This document shows, one piece after another, positions 8,347 to 15,733 of a DNA stretch of 64,000 nucleotides (its first letter is position 1; every line of letters starts with the position of its first letter). The notes beneath the pieces were generated by a model. The model worked only from the letters and a program-made list of their open reading frames with translations. It searched no databases and had not been told where the DNA came from. The translations under genes and the position numbers were made by a program. Where the stretch lies: positions 2,140,501-2,204,500 of the forward strand of contig NZ_CP010978.1 in NCBI RefSeq assembly GCF_000271665.2, read 5' to 3'. This stretch comes from Pelosinus fermentans JBW45. GTDB lineage: Bacteria > Bacillota > Negativicutes > DSM-13327.

Positions 8347-8859
8347 TTGTTAATACCATGGGAAATTGTAGCCGAGGATAGCGAAGAGGCACGTAACCTT
8401 GTAGAAAAATTATTGGAGGTTGCGGCTAGCGATCCTCTTATTTTGAGTGAAATCATGCGGGGGGTATTGCACGAAGATCCCTGTATTAAGATGCAAGCTG
8501 CATCTATGGTAGAAAAGGTGACACGTGTTCGTCCTTTATTCTTGACACCTTATAGAAGAGTATTACTCAATGAATTCTCGAAGATCAATCAGCCTGGAGT
8601 ACGCAGGCAAGTTGCAGTGCTCTATGGGCGCATAATGTGGGATGAATGGGAAATGAAGCAAGTGGTTGTTTTGCTTAGCCAATGGATTGAGACACAAGAA
8701 GATGAAGAGAGTGTTAAGAACTCCATCGAGTCTCTTCATAAACTGGCTATGCAAAAGGAATGGATTCTTCCTAAATTTAGGGAGTGCCTGGTGAAGACTA
8801 TAGAACATGGAAATCCTGGCATCAGCAGTTTAGCAAATGAAATTCTTCATCTGCTTTAA
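8347..8859 (+). CDS. HEAT-repeat-like helical protein, function unknown
   Basis: 170 residues from the TTG at 8347. AAGGAGGAA ends about nine bases before this codon, which makes it a better start than the in-frame ATG at 8302. The sequence is a chain of amphipathic helices with a repeating pattern (ILSEIMRGVLHEDPCIKMQA; ASMVEKVTRVRPLFLTPYRR; VRRQVAVLYGRIMWDEWEMK; SLANEILHLL at the end), the look of HEAT/ARM repeats used as protein-binding scaffolds. No enzyme motif or membrane segment. It stands alone, followed by the insertion sequence, so context gives no hint. The family call is from pattern only. Confidence 0.6.
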   Translation: MLIPWEIVAEDSEEARNLVEKLLEVAASDPLILSEIMRGVLHEDPCIKMQAASMVEKVTRVRPLFLTPYRRVLLNEFSKINQPGVRRQVAVLYGRIMWDEWEMKQVVVLLSQWIETQEDEESVKNSIESLHKLAMQKEWILPKFRECLVKTIEHGNPGISSLANEILHLL

Positions 8860-8964
8860 TTACTAGAAGTGAGTCTCTTAGGTTGGAAGCGCAGTCTTGA
8901 GAGAAGAGAGGATCAATCAAGTAGCAAGAAAAAAATGAACTGCCGCCTAGATTTGTGATATGCT

Positions 8965-9008
8965 ACCCCTATATAGGACACTGAAATATAAAAGTCCTAT
9001 ATGGGGGT
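8965..9008 (+). promoter_or_regulatory. Hairpin covering the orfA ribosome binding site of the IS
   Basis: ACCCCTATATAGGAC pairs with GTCCTATATGGGGGT around a 14-base loop, a 15-bp stem. The right arm contains the G-run that would serve as ribosome binding site for orfA at 9015. A transcript entering from outside would fold the site shut, while a transcript starting inside the stem would not. This is an established way for insertion sequences to block read-through activation; its use here is inference. Confidence 0.55.
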
Positions 9009-9014
9009 ATTTCT

Positions 9015-9701
9015 ATGTCTAGAAAAAGTAAGATTGATCCAGTAGAAAAAGTAAAAATTGTTGAACGATACCTGAATGGCAAAATTGGCATTAGACAAGC
9101 GGGAAGAATTGCAAACGTAGCCTACCAAAGTGTGCAGAGATGGGTGCGAATATATAAAGCAGAAGGTCCTATCGGATTGCTTAATCAAACCAAGAACCGA
9201 AGTTATTCAAAAACGTTAAAGATGAATGCGGTTAATGACTATCTGAGTGGAAAAGGATCACTTGGTGACATTTGTCAAAAGTACGATATTCGTTCTAACA
9301 AGCAACTTTGTGATTGGATAAAGGTGTATAATTCTGGTGGAATACTTAAAGAATCCACTGGAGGTACATACATGACAAAAGCAAGAACAACAACTCCTGA
9401 AGAACGATTACAGGTAGTCAAGGATTGTTTAATGAATGATAAAAACTATGGAGCAATGGCAAGCAAATACAATTGTTCTTATCAACAGATTCGAAACTGG
9501 GTCAAAAAGTATGAAGATATGGGAAGGGCTGGACTTGAAGACAGACGTGGTCACCGTGTTGGTTCGCAGCCAAGTCGTAGTCCAGAAGAAGAGCTACGGG
9601 ATAAGATTGCAGAGTTGGAACGAATGAACACCGATCTACAAATGGAGAATGATCTGTTAAAAAAAGTCAGGGAACTGGAGAGGAGGGATCACTATCTTTA
9701 G
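9015..9701 (+). CDS. IS3-family transposase OrfA
   Basis: 228-residue DNA-binding subunit. It has successive helix-turn-helix units (about residues 15-50, 65-100 and 125-165: IRQAGRIANVAYQSVQRWVR; LGDICQKYDIRSNKQLCDWI; YGAMASKYNCSYQQIRNWVK) followed by a leucine-zipper-like coiled coil (ELERMNTDLQMENDLLKKV). This layout marks the IS150 group. Near its 3' end a run of seven A (9659-9665) provides a slippery site to enter orfB. The start ATG follows the G-run held in the hairpin at 8965-9008. Confidence 0.88.
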   Translation: MSRKSKIDPVEKVKIVERYLNGKIGIRQAGRIANVAYQSVQRWVRIYKAEGPIGLLNQTKNRSYSKTLKMNAVNDYLSGKGSLGDICQKYDIRSNKQLCDWIKVYNSGGILKESTGGTYMTKARTTTPEERLQVVKDCLMNDKNYGAMASKYNCSYQQIRNWVKKYEDMGRAGLEDRRGHRVGSQPSRSPEEELRDKIAELERMNTDLQMENDLLKKVRELERRDHYL

Positions 9702-10594
9702 TACAGTACCTTACAGCCTATATAGCTATCAAGGAATTATCTTCAACCAAAGGCTATCCAACAAAAAAATTATGTAAATATCTTAAAATCACGCGCTCTG
9801 CTTATTATCGTTGGCTCAATCATCCAAAGAGTGATAGTGAAATTAAGAATGAACGTATTTCGGAAGAAATATATACTATCCATAAACAACATCCAGATAT
9901 GGGATACCGCCGTATTCGTGATGAGCTGGATGTAAATTACAAAATTGTTGTGAACGATAAACGCGTTCTTCGTATTTGCAGAAACAAAGGAATTCAATCC
10001 ACCATTAAATGGAGACCAAAAAGTTGTACCAGATCTGCTCGAAATCCGGACCACATCGCAAAAAACTATTTAAACCGTGAATTCCACGCTGATATGCCTA
10101 ATGAAAAATGGCTTACGGATGTTTCTGAATTCAAATATTATATCGGTATTGAAGTTCACAAGATATATCTGAGTGCCATCCTGGATTTATACGACCGCAG
10201 AATTGTAGCCTTTAAAATTAGTAATCATAACGATAATCCATTGGTTATGGATACTTTTGATGAAGCTGTTCGTTTGGAACCGGAGGCTCATCCGCTGTTC
10301 CACAGCGACCGTGGTTATCAATATACAAGTGCTCAATTCCATATGCGTTTAAAAGATCATCACATGAAGCAAAGTATGTCCAGAGTAGCCCATTGCATTG
10401 ACAATGGACCAATGGAAGGATTTTGGGGAATTTTGAAACGAGAAATGTATTATGGTCATCGTTTCACTAATAGAGATAATCTAGTGGAGGCTATAACTGA
10501 TTACATAGATTACTACAATAATCGACGTCTGCAACGCAAGTTAAATGTAATGACACCAATGGCATACCATAATCATTATAGATTGGCAGCATAA
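9659..10594 (+). CDS. IS3-family transposase OrfB (rve/DDE integrase domain), made by -1 frameshift
   Basis: The frame one base back from orfA stays open from the A7 slippery run to the stop at 10594 with no good start codon of its own, so the product is probably an OrfAB fusion. An N-terminal HTH_21-like region (YPTKKLCKYLKITRSAYYRW; MGYRRIRDEL) precedes the catalytic core. The DDE residues are visible: Asp in EKWLTDVSEFKY, Asp in LFHSDRGYQYTS, and Glu in NGPMEGFWGILKREMY. The conserved tail with YNNRRLQRKLNVMTPMAY is also present. An ATG at 9899 would give only a truncated protein. No internal stop is seen. Confidence 0.88.
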   Translation, partial: KKSQGTGEEGSLSLVQYLTAYIAIKELSSTKGYPTKKLCKYLKITRSAYYRWLNHPKSDSEIKNERISEEIYTIHKQHPDMGYRRIRDELDVNYKIVVNDKRVLRICRNKGIQSTIKWRPKSCTRSARNPDHIAKNYLNREFHADMPNEKWLTDVSEFKYYIGIEVHKIYLSAILDLYDRRIVAFKISNHNDNPLVMDTFDEAVRLEPEAHPLFHSDRGYQYTSAQFHMRLKDHHMKQSMSRVAHCIDNGPMEGFWGILKREMYYGHRFTNRDNLVEAITDYIDYYNNRRLQRKLNVMTPMAYHNHYRLAA

Positions 10595-10597
10595 AAA

Positions 10598-10626
10598 TAT
10601 CGCCAACCGTTATCAGGCTGGCGATA
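10598..10626 (+). terminator. Hairpin after the transposase gene
   Basis: TATCGCCA-a-CC and GG-c-TGGCGATA arms with a GTTATCA loop, four bases after the orfB stop. Only an A/T-rich tail follows, so it may act as a weak terminator for the transposase message or as a block to reverse read-through. Confidence 0.55.
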
Positions 10627-10709
10627 GAAAAATTTATTATTTTTTATTGTCCTCTTGACGGGTAGCACACCATTGTAGGCGGCAGTTTATTTTAAGTATT
10701 GTCGTTTTC

Positions 10710-12068
10710 TTACTTTATGTGCTTAACCAGTTCTACAGCCAAGCCGATATACTTTTGTGGCGTTAAAGCGAGTAAGCGAATTTTATCTTCTTTTGGCAAC
10801 TCTACGCTTTCGATAAAAGAACGAATTTCTGCTTCGCCAATTGCTTTTCCTCGAGTAATTTCTTTTAACTTATCATAGGCATTCGTATGTCCATGCTTAC
10901 GCATCACGGTTTGTATAGCTTCTGATAGGACCTCCCAAGCATCGGTCAAGTGACTTTCAATAACCTGATTATTAGTCAGGGTTTTGCCAAAACCTTTTAA
11001 AGCATAAGACAAGGCTATATGAGAATATCCAATGGCAGCTCCTATATTGCGTTGCGCCGAGGAGTCGCTAAGATCTCTTTGTAAGCGGGATATAGGCAGT
11101 TTATTTGCCAGATGATCCAGTAGCGCGTTGCTAAGCCCCAGATTTGCCTCTGAGTTCTCAAAATCGATAGGGTTGACCTTATGAGGCATGGTTGATGAGC
11201 CAACTTCACCACTTATGGTTTTTTGTTTAAAATAACCCAAAGAGATATACAGCCACATATCTCGGTCAAAATCTAGGACAATATTATTAAAACGGTTGAT
11301 GGCATGGAAACATTCTGCCACATAATCATGAGATTCTATTTGGGTTGTCAGCGGATTGTATTCCAGACCCAGTCCCTCAACGAAATTCTTGGCAACATTT
11401 TCCCAGTCGATTTCAGGATAGGCAATTTGATGAGCGTTAAAGTTACCAACGGCTCCATTAAATTTTCCTAGAAACTCAAGACTGCGGATTTGTTTCAACT
11501 GTCGATTCCACCTGTACACAAATACAGCAAGCTCTTTTCCCATAGTGGTAGGAGACGCGGATTGTCCATGAGTATGTGCCAGCATTGCAACGTCTTTTAA
11601 GGTTTCGGCTTTGTTTGCCACTTCGGCAGCAAGCTTTTTAGCAGCTGGCAGCCAAACTTTATGGATGCCGTCCTTTAGCATTAATGCATAGGATAAATTG
11701 TTGATATCCTCAGAAGTACAAGAAAAATGAATAAACTCAAGAACATCAGATAATGAAGTCGTACTCAGTGTATCTCTTAAGAAATATTCAACAGCTTTCA
11801 CATCATGATTCGTAATTTTTTCGATCGCCTTAATTTTTAAAGCAACTTCTTCATCAAAAGTAGTAACAATCTTTCTCAGCAACTGTACTTCGTCAGATGT
11901 AAAAGTTCGTACTTGATTGAATTCGGGGTTAGATGCCATGGTAATCAGCCATTCAATTTCTATATGGGTGCGATATTTCATTAATGCCCATTCTGAAAAA
12001 AAGTCGCCTAATGGTTTGGTAACAGATTCATAGCGTCCGTCAAGCGGAGTTAAAGATTTAATACTCAT
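10710..12068 (-). CDS. purB: Adenylosuccinate lyase (E. coli PurB type)
   Basis: Cytoplasmic enzyme of purine synthesis that releases fumarate from SAICAR and from adenylosuccinate. The 452-residue chain aligns with the E. coli-type enzyme (456 residues) rather than the shorter B. subtilis type usual in this phylum. Fumarase-superfamily blocks are clear: TSEDINN at 118-124, catalytic His in HTHGQS at 165-170, and the flexible signature loop SSTMPHKVNP at 291-300 with the catalytic Ser. The start ATG follows AGAGGG by a normal spacing. It is monocistronic, convergent with the IS element. A hairpin with T-run in its leader (12103-12136) may attenuate it. Confidence 0.96.
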   Translation of the reverse strand: MSIKSLTPLDGRYESVTKPLGDFFSEWALMKYRTHIEIEWLITMASNPEFNQVRTFTSDEVQLLRKIVTTFDEEVALKIKAIEKITNHDVKAVEYFLRDTLSTTSLSDVLEFIHFSCTSEDINNLSYALMLKDGIHKVWLPAAKKLAAEVANKAETLKDVAMLAHTHGQSASPTTMGKELAVFVYRWNRQLKQIRSLEFLGKFNGAVGNFNAHQIAYPEIDWENVAKNFVEGLGLEYNPLTTQIESHDYVAECFHAINRFNNIVLDFDRDMWLYISLGYFKQKTISGEVGSSTMPHKVNPIDFENSEANLGLSNALLDHLANKLPISRLQRDLSDSSAQRNIGAAIGYSHIALSYALKGFGKTLTNNQVIESHLTDAWEVLSEAIQTVMRKHGHTNAYDKLKEITRGKAIGEAEIRSFIESVELPKEDKIRLLALTPQKYIGLAVELVKHIK

Positions 12069-12102
12069 AAATACCCTCTTTATTCTATAGATTTTTGTAA
12101 AA

Positions 12103-12136
12103 ACCCTAAGTAAGCAGCGAAAGCGTAAGATAGGGT
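12103..12136 (-). terminator. Possible attenuator hairpin in the purB leader
   Basis: Read on the minus strand, ACCCTA pairs with TAGGGT, with extra GC pairing inside, followed by a short run of T about 35 bases before the purB start. It could terminate early or pair alternatively with other leader sequence. No riboswitch family was recognised. Confidence 0.35.
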
Positions 12137-12214
12137 GTCAAATGTATGACGCACTGATACTTTTGGGGGTTGCTAGTATTATTTTATCACTATAGTCAAA
12201 CTTTTTCCAAGAAG

Positions 12215-12243
12215 AAATATCGTATTTCGATATATATTGTCAA
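12215..12243 (-). promoter_or_regulatory. Candidate promoter for purB
   Basis: TTGACA on the minus strand (12243-12238) followed at 16-17 bases by GATATT/ATATTT. The -35 is perfect and the -10 is weak. It would give a leader of about 140 bases before purB. The 12069-12523 gap otherwise holds only the leader element at 12421-12487; a 60-codon plus-strand reading frame here does not look real. Confidence 0.35.
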
Positions 12244-12420
12244 AAAAGATAGTGATAGAAACGATAAAGCAACAGTGCTTGCAGCCAATACACTAAGTTT
12301 AAGATATTTATCAAGGGTTCTTTTTAAAGAAGTTAATAAGTGCTGGAGTTAAAAATGACTTGAATTCTAAATCCAAATGCAGTAATATTTAAACGACTAG
12401 TAATTTAGAATAACAAAATT

Positions 12421-12487
12421 AGGACTGAGAAGATATTTAAGGCTAAGATCGTTGTATCCTGATAAAGGAGATGTCTTAGTCTTTTTT
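12421..12487 (+). promoter_or_regulatory. Structured leader with terminator upstream of the cysteine desulfurase gene
   Basis: GGCTAAGA (12441-12448) pairs with TCTTAGTC (12474-12481) and is followed by six T, an intrinsic terminator. Inside its loop lies a small hairpin TCCT-GATAA-AGGA. Upstream, GACTGAG (12423-12429) can pair with the same CTTAGTC arm, an alternative fold that would prevent termination. The words TAACAA, AAGGCTAA and GATAA also occur in the tandem elements at 21806-21934. I cannot match it to a known riboswitch. Confidence 0.5.
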
Positions 12488-12523
12488 AGATTTGTAGTTT
12501 AATAGTAGGAAGGTGTAGTTTCT

Positions 12524-13681
12524 ATGATCTATCTGGATAATGCTGCCACCTCTTGGCCTAAGCCGGAAAGCGTATATCAAATGGTTGACAAGGTTATGCG
12601 ACAAATCGGAGCAAATCCTGGCCGTTCGGGGCATACCATGGCAATTGAAGCTGGCAGACTAGTTCAAGAAACAAGAGAATTAGCGGCAGCATTGTTTGCG
12701 ATTCCTCATCCGTCTCAGGTGGTATTTACCTTAAATGTTACTGATTCTCTTAATCTGGCTTTAAAAGGATTGCTGCAGCCAGGTGATCATGTTATTACCA
12801 GTTCTATGGAACATAATGCTATGGCTCGCCCCTTAGAAGCGCTGCGTAAAAATGGAGTAACTGTTACCAAGGTGGCGACATCGCCTGTTAATGGAATTTC
12901 TCTCCGGGAGATTCAGAATGCTATTCAGGCAAATACTAAGTTAATTGCCATAACTCATGCTTCTAATGTGACTGGTACATTAAATCCCATTGGGGAAATT
13001 GGACAAATTGCAAGAGAGTTTGGTGTTGCCTTTTTAGTAGATTGTGCCCAAACTGCAGGAGTTTTTCCAATCAATGTCCAGGAAATGGGAATTGACCTTT
13101 TGGCTTTTCCTGGTCATAAATCTTTATTAGGCTGTCAGGGGGTTGGCGGGCTATATGTCCATAAGGGGATTACTCTAAAAACCTTGCGTGAAGGCGGTAC
13201 TGGCAGCCATTCCGAGTCTTTAGAACAACCGGATGAATTACCAGAACGTTATGAGAGCGGCACACTTAATACTTCAGGAATTGCCGGACTTGGAGCCGGC
13301 ATTCGATATATCATGGAAACTGGTATGGAAAAGATAAAGCAGCGGGAAGAAGAATTGACAAATCTGTTAGTAGCAGGTTTGGCGAAAATACCGGGAGTGG
13401 TGCTTTATGGTCCGCCATTGGGACAGCAGCGAGCTGCTGTTGTGTCATTTAATCTTGAGCAGATCAGTGCGAATGAGCTGTGTATGATTTTGGATAAATC
13501 CTTTCAGATTGCTGTCCGTCCAGGTCTGCATTGTGCCCCGGATGCTCATCGAGTACTGGGAACCTTGCAGGGGGGCACAATCCGTATTAGTCCAGGCTAT
13601 TTTACTAGAGAAGAAGAAATAGAAACGTGCTTACAGGCAATTACTGCGATTGGGAAAGAATTGGTGGAGGAAATGAAATGA
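12524..13681 (+). CDS. Cysteine desulfurase family protein (SufS/Csd-like aminotransferase class V)
   Basis: PLP enzyme expected to take sulfur from cysteine and hold it as a persulfide. 385 residues. Visible landmarks: His97 in SMEHNA, Asp173 in VDCAQTAG, the PLP-binding Lys199 in FPGHKSLLG, and a catalytic Cys337 in RPGLHCAPDAH. The short N-terminus (MIYLDNAATSWPKPE) fits the clostridial subgroup often annotated as a cysteine desulfurase family protein rather than IscS. The next gene, a ThiF/MoeB-like E1 enzyme, overlaps its stop codon (ATGA), so sulfur is probably passed to a carrier-protein C-terminus. The leader at 12421-12487 suggests control by early termination. The final sulfur acceptor is unknown. 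Confidence 0.85.
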   Translation: MIYLDNAATSWPKPESVYQMVDKVMRQIGANPGRSGHTMAIEAGRLVQETRELAAALFAIPHPSQVVFTLNVTDSLNLALKGLLQPGDHVITSSMEHNAMARPLEALRKNGVTVTKVATSPVNGISLREIQNAIQANTKLIAITHASNVTGTLNPIGEIGQIAREFGVAFLVDCAQTAGVFPINVQEMGIDLLAFPGHKSLLGCQGVGGLYVHKGITLKTLREGGTGSHSESLEQPDELPERYESGTLNTSGIAGLGAGIRYIMETGMEKIKQREEELTNLLVAGLAKIPGVVLYGPPLGQQRAAVVSFNLEQISANELCMILDKSFQIAVRPGLHCAPDAHRVLGTLQGGTIRISPGYFTREEEIETCLQAITAIGKELVEEMK

Positions 13682-14700
13682 TACATGTACCAGAACGATA
13701 CTCCAGGCAAGCTATTTTTCAAGGTATCGGTTCAGCGGGTCAGGAGAAGATTGGGCACAGTCGGGTGGCGATCATTGGTTTAGGAGCACTGGGAACTGTA
13801 GTTGCCAATAACTTGGTGAGAGCTGGGATTGGATATATACGCTTAATTGACCGTGATTTTGTAGAGATAAGCAATTTACAGCGGCAAACGATTTTTGATG
13901 AAGCGGATGTTCGTGAGCAACTTCCTAAAGCCGTTGCTGCTGCTCAGCATTTGGAAAAGGTCAATTCAGAAATAACACTAGAGGCAATCGTCAGCGATGT
14001 GAATGCCTCAAATATTGAAACGCTGTTAACGGATATTGACCTTGTCATGGATGGCACGGATAATTTTGAGACTCGCTTCCTTTTAAATGATGTCTGTTTA
14101 AAAAAGAATATTCCTTGGGTGCACGGGGCTGTATTAGGGAGTTATGGTCTTACTGCGAACATGATTCCAGGACAAACTCCATGTTATCGATGCTTCATGC
14201 CTGAAATGCCAGAAACAGGGGCTGGCGGCACTTGCAGCTCAGTTGGAGTGCTGAATATGATTACGGGTATCATTTCATCTTATGCATCGGCAGAAGCTTT
14301 AAAAATACTGGTTGGCAGTTCTGATATCAGAAAGTCAGCCCTTTTCATTGATGTTTGGAATAACTCTTTTCATAGCAAAGAGCTATCGAGGCAATCAGAT
14401 TGTCCTGCCTGTGTTAAACATGAATATCATTATCTTGCTAAAGGAAAAGGTACCTATACGACTTTGCTATGCGGGCAAAAAGCAGTGCAGATTGTGCCAG
14501 GTCAGGTTCGCAAGATGGATTTTTCCGATATTCTAAAGCGTTTGGCCCATGTTGGAGAAATTCAATCCAATCCTTTTCTTTTGCGTTTGAAAATTCATGA
14601 GATAGAAATAACTCTTTTTGCTGACGGACGGGCGATTATCAAAAATGTTGAAAATGAAAATAAAGCAAAGGCCCTCTATACAGAGTATTTTGGATTGTGA
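13678..14700 (+). CDS. ThiF/MoeB/HesA-family adenylyltransferase (E1-like)
   Basis: Activates the C-terminal glycine of a ubiquitin-like sulfur carrier by adenylation. 340 residues from the ATG that overlaps the upstream stop (ATGA). The Rossmann nucleotide loop IGLGALG is at 33-39, with the family segments RLIDRDFVEISNLQRQ and DGTDNFETRFLLND. Zinc ligands are Cys169/Cys172 (CYRC) and Cys242/Cys245 (CPAC). A Cys186 in GGTCSSVG fits the persulfide or catalytic position. The last 80 residues form an extra C-terminal domain not found in ThiF itself. No carrier gene (ThiS or MoaD) lies in the window. Coupling to the desulfurase gene makes sulfur transfer for thiamine, molybdopterin or amino-acid synthesis likely; which one cannot be told. 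Confidence 0.85.
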   Translation: MIHVPERYSRQAIFQGIGSAGQEKIGHSRVAIIGLGALGTVVANNLVRAGIGYIRLIDRDFVEISNLQRQTIFDEADVREQLPKAVAAAQHLEKVNSEITLEAIVSDVNASNIETLLTDIDLVMDGTDNFETRFLLNDVCLKKNIPWVHGAVLGSYGLTANMIPGQTPCYRCFMPEMPETGAGGTCSSVGVLNMITGIISSYASAEALKILVGSSDIRKSALFIDVWNNSFHSKELSRQSDCPACVKHEYHYLAKGKGTYTTLLCGQKAVQIVPGQVRKMDFSDILKRLAHVGEIQSNPFLLRLKIHEIEITLFADGRAIIKNVENENKAKALYTEYFGL

Positions 14701-14748
14701 TCAATATGCAATGCATTACACATTTGTATATTTTTGGGATCATGACAT

Positions 14749-14931
14749 TTAGTGATTGTCAATATGATTGTCCCGAGTGTAACTTTTCTTTTCTCAGCAG
14801 TGTAGCTGCTGCCTGAAGAGCAATTAACGAGTGGTATTACAGAGGATCTTATACGCCTATCCATTGGACTGGAAGATATAAATGATTTACTGTATTATCT
14901 CGATAAAGCACTTACTGAGTCAGTAATATAA
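14749..14931 (+). pseudogene. C-terminal remnant of a Cys/Met-metabolism PLP enzyme (MetB/MetY/MGL family)
   Basis: Reading on from a stop at 14803, the frame to 14931 encodes LPEEQLTSGITEDLIRLSIG followed by LEDINDLLYYLDKAL. This is the unmistakable C-terminus of the trans-sulfuration family (cystathionine synthase/lyase, O-acetylhomoserine sulfhydrylase, methionine lyase). The preceding stretch in the same frame holds a decayed version of the HPASxTHS block with a TAG. The catalytic core is gone. It follows the desulfurase and E1 genes, which suggests that this was once a larger sulfur amino acid operon. Confidence 0.65.
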
Positions 14932-14970
14932 AATAAACCGGTCTCTACAGTTGAGACCGGTTTATTTTTA
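14930..14970. terminator. Bidirectional terminator
   Basis: Perfect 16-bp inverted repeat AAAATAAACCGGTCTC / GAGACCGGTTTATTTT with a seven-base loop, giving T-runs on both strands. It ends the sulfur gene unit and the converging minus-strand gene, whose stop codon lies at its edge. Confidence 0.9.
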
Positions 14971-15360
14971 TACTGTTTTCATCCACTTTTCAAATTCCTC
15001 AACGACTTCCTCACGTGCAACTTGTACGGCCTCGCCGCTCCACTCTTGTCCGGTATCCCCATCATACCAGAGGTCTTTATTGCTGAATGTACCTGTAGGG
15101 TATAATTTTTCTTGTATGGCTGTATGCATGCCATCAAGTAGGCTTTGCTTAATGGTTTTACGTGATGTTCTATGACCTGATTTTTCTGTAGGGGTTACTT
15201 CAAGACCCGTCTCCCCTTTGCTGATTTCAATATGAGATAACACTTTTCCTTGTGCTTGGGCTGCTGAAATGGACTGTCTGGCAGCACTAGTTGCTTGTTC
15301 ATGGCTAATCGTATCGTCAGACACAGTAATTCTAATATTTCCTATGATTAGTTTATACAT
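14968..15360 (-). CDS. Hypothetical protein
   Basis: 130 residues from the ATG at 15360; GGAGGTG lies seven bases upstream, so a GTG start inside that ribosome binding site is unlikely. The sequence is soluble and hydrophilic, starting with a short beta-like stretch (MYKLIIGNIRITVSDDTISH) and then an Ala/Gln-rich helix (ATSAARQSISAAQAQGK). Charged residues dominate the C-terminal half, which ends in an acidic helix (AREEVVEEFEKWMKTV). No motif that I recognise. It is transcribed alone, opposite to its neighbours, upstream of the leuS T-box. Function unknown. Confidence 0.6.
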   Translation of the reverse strand: MYKLIIGNIRITVSDDTISHEQATSAARQSISAAQAQGKVLSHIEISKGETGLEVTPTEKSGHRTSRKTIKQSLLDGMHTAIQEKLYPTGTFSNKDLWYDGDTGQEWSGEAVQVAREEVVEEFEKWMKTV

Positions 15361-15477
15361 AGAATACACCTCCCAAGAAAAAATATATGCATTTTAAAAA
15401 AATATAGAACTAGATAATAGACACCAATAGTGTTAATTTGACTTTCAAGATAGGGTGGGATATAATATTATTCAAGT

Positions 15478-15712
15478 CCTAAGATACAGAGTAGTAGGCT
15501 TTGTTTATGGTGCAGAAAGTTGGCGGATGATGCGAGCCAGCCCTTAAATTTGCTGAACTCACTGTGGAGGATCAGCTATGAATTAGTAATAGCTGACGCT
15601 TGATTAGTGTTAACAATCATTGAGAGGATGGCAATAGCTGTCAATCAGGGTGGTATCGCGGGTGTATATAACTCGTCCCTGGCTAATAAGCCAAGGGGCG
15701 GTTTTTTATTTT
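15478..15712 (+). ncRNA. T-box leader (tRNA-Leu sensing) upstream of leuS
   Basis: Contains the conserved T-box sequence AGGGTGGTATCGCG at 15647-15660, followed by a terminator (CGTCCCTGGCT / AGCCAAGGGGCG with six T, 15674-15710). The upstream stem I region includes GAACTC, in which CTC would be the leucine specifier codon. Uncharged tRNA-Leu should bind and favour the antiterminator, turning on leuS. The position directly before leuS agrees. Confidence 0.93.
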
Positions 15713-15733
15713 TTATAAATAGGAGGATTTTAA

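Larger units (their letters stand above)
8936..10689 (+). mobile_element. IS3-family insertion sequence (IS150-like group), apparently intact
   Basis: Left end TGAACTGCCGCCTA and right end TAGGCGGCAGTTTA form inverted repeats (13 of 14 match), and similarity continues inward to TGCTACCC / GGGTAGCA, about 30 bp in all. Between them lie orfA and an overlapping orfB in the -1 frame with a full DDE set, so the element could be active. A short target duplication flanking the ends is not obvious (AAA left, TTT right), so the exact ends may be off by a few bases. It separates the helical-repeat gene from purB and disrupts neither. Confidence 0.9.

Noticed and set aside
8930-10695. Target-site duplication of the IS3 element
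   Set aside because: Flanking bases (AAA and TTT) are low complexity and do not match; no confident duplication can be claimed.
12170-12352. 60-codon open frame before the cysteine desulfurase gene
   Set aside because: It overlaps the likely purB promoter, has no ribosome binding site, and its composition looks non-coding.
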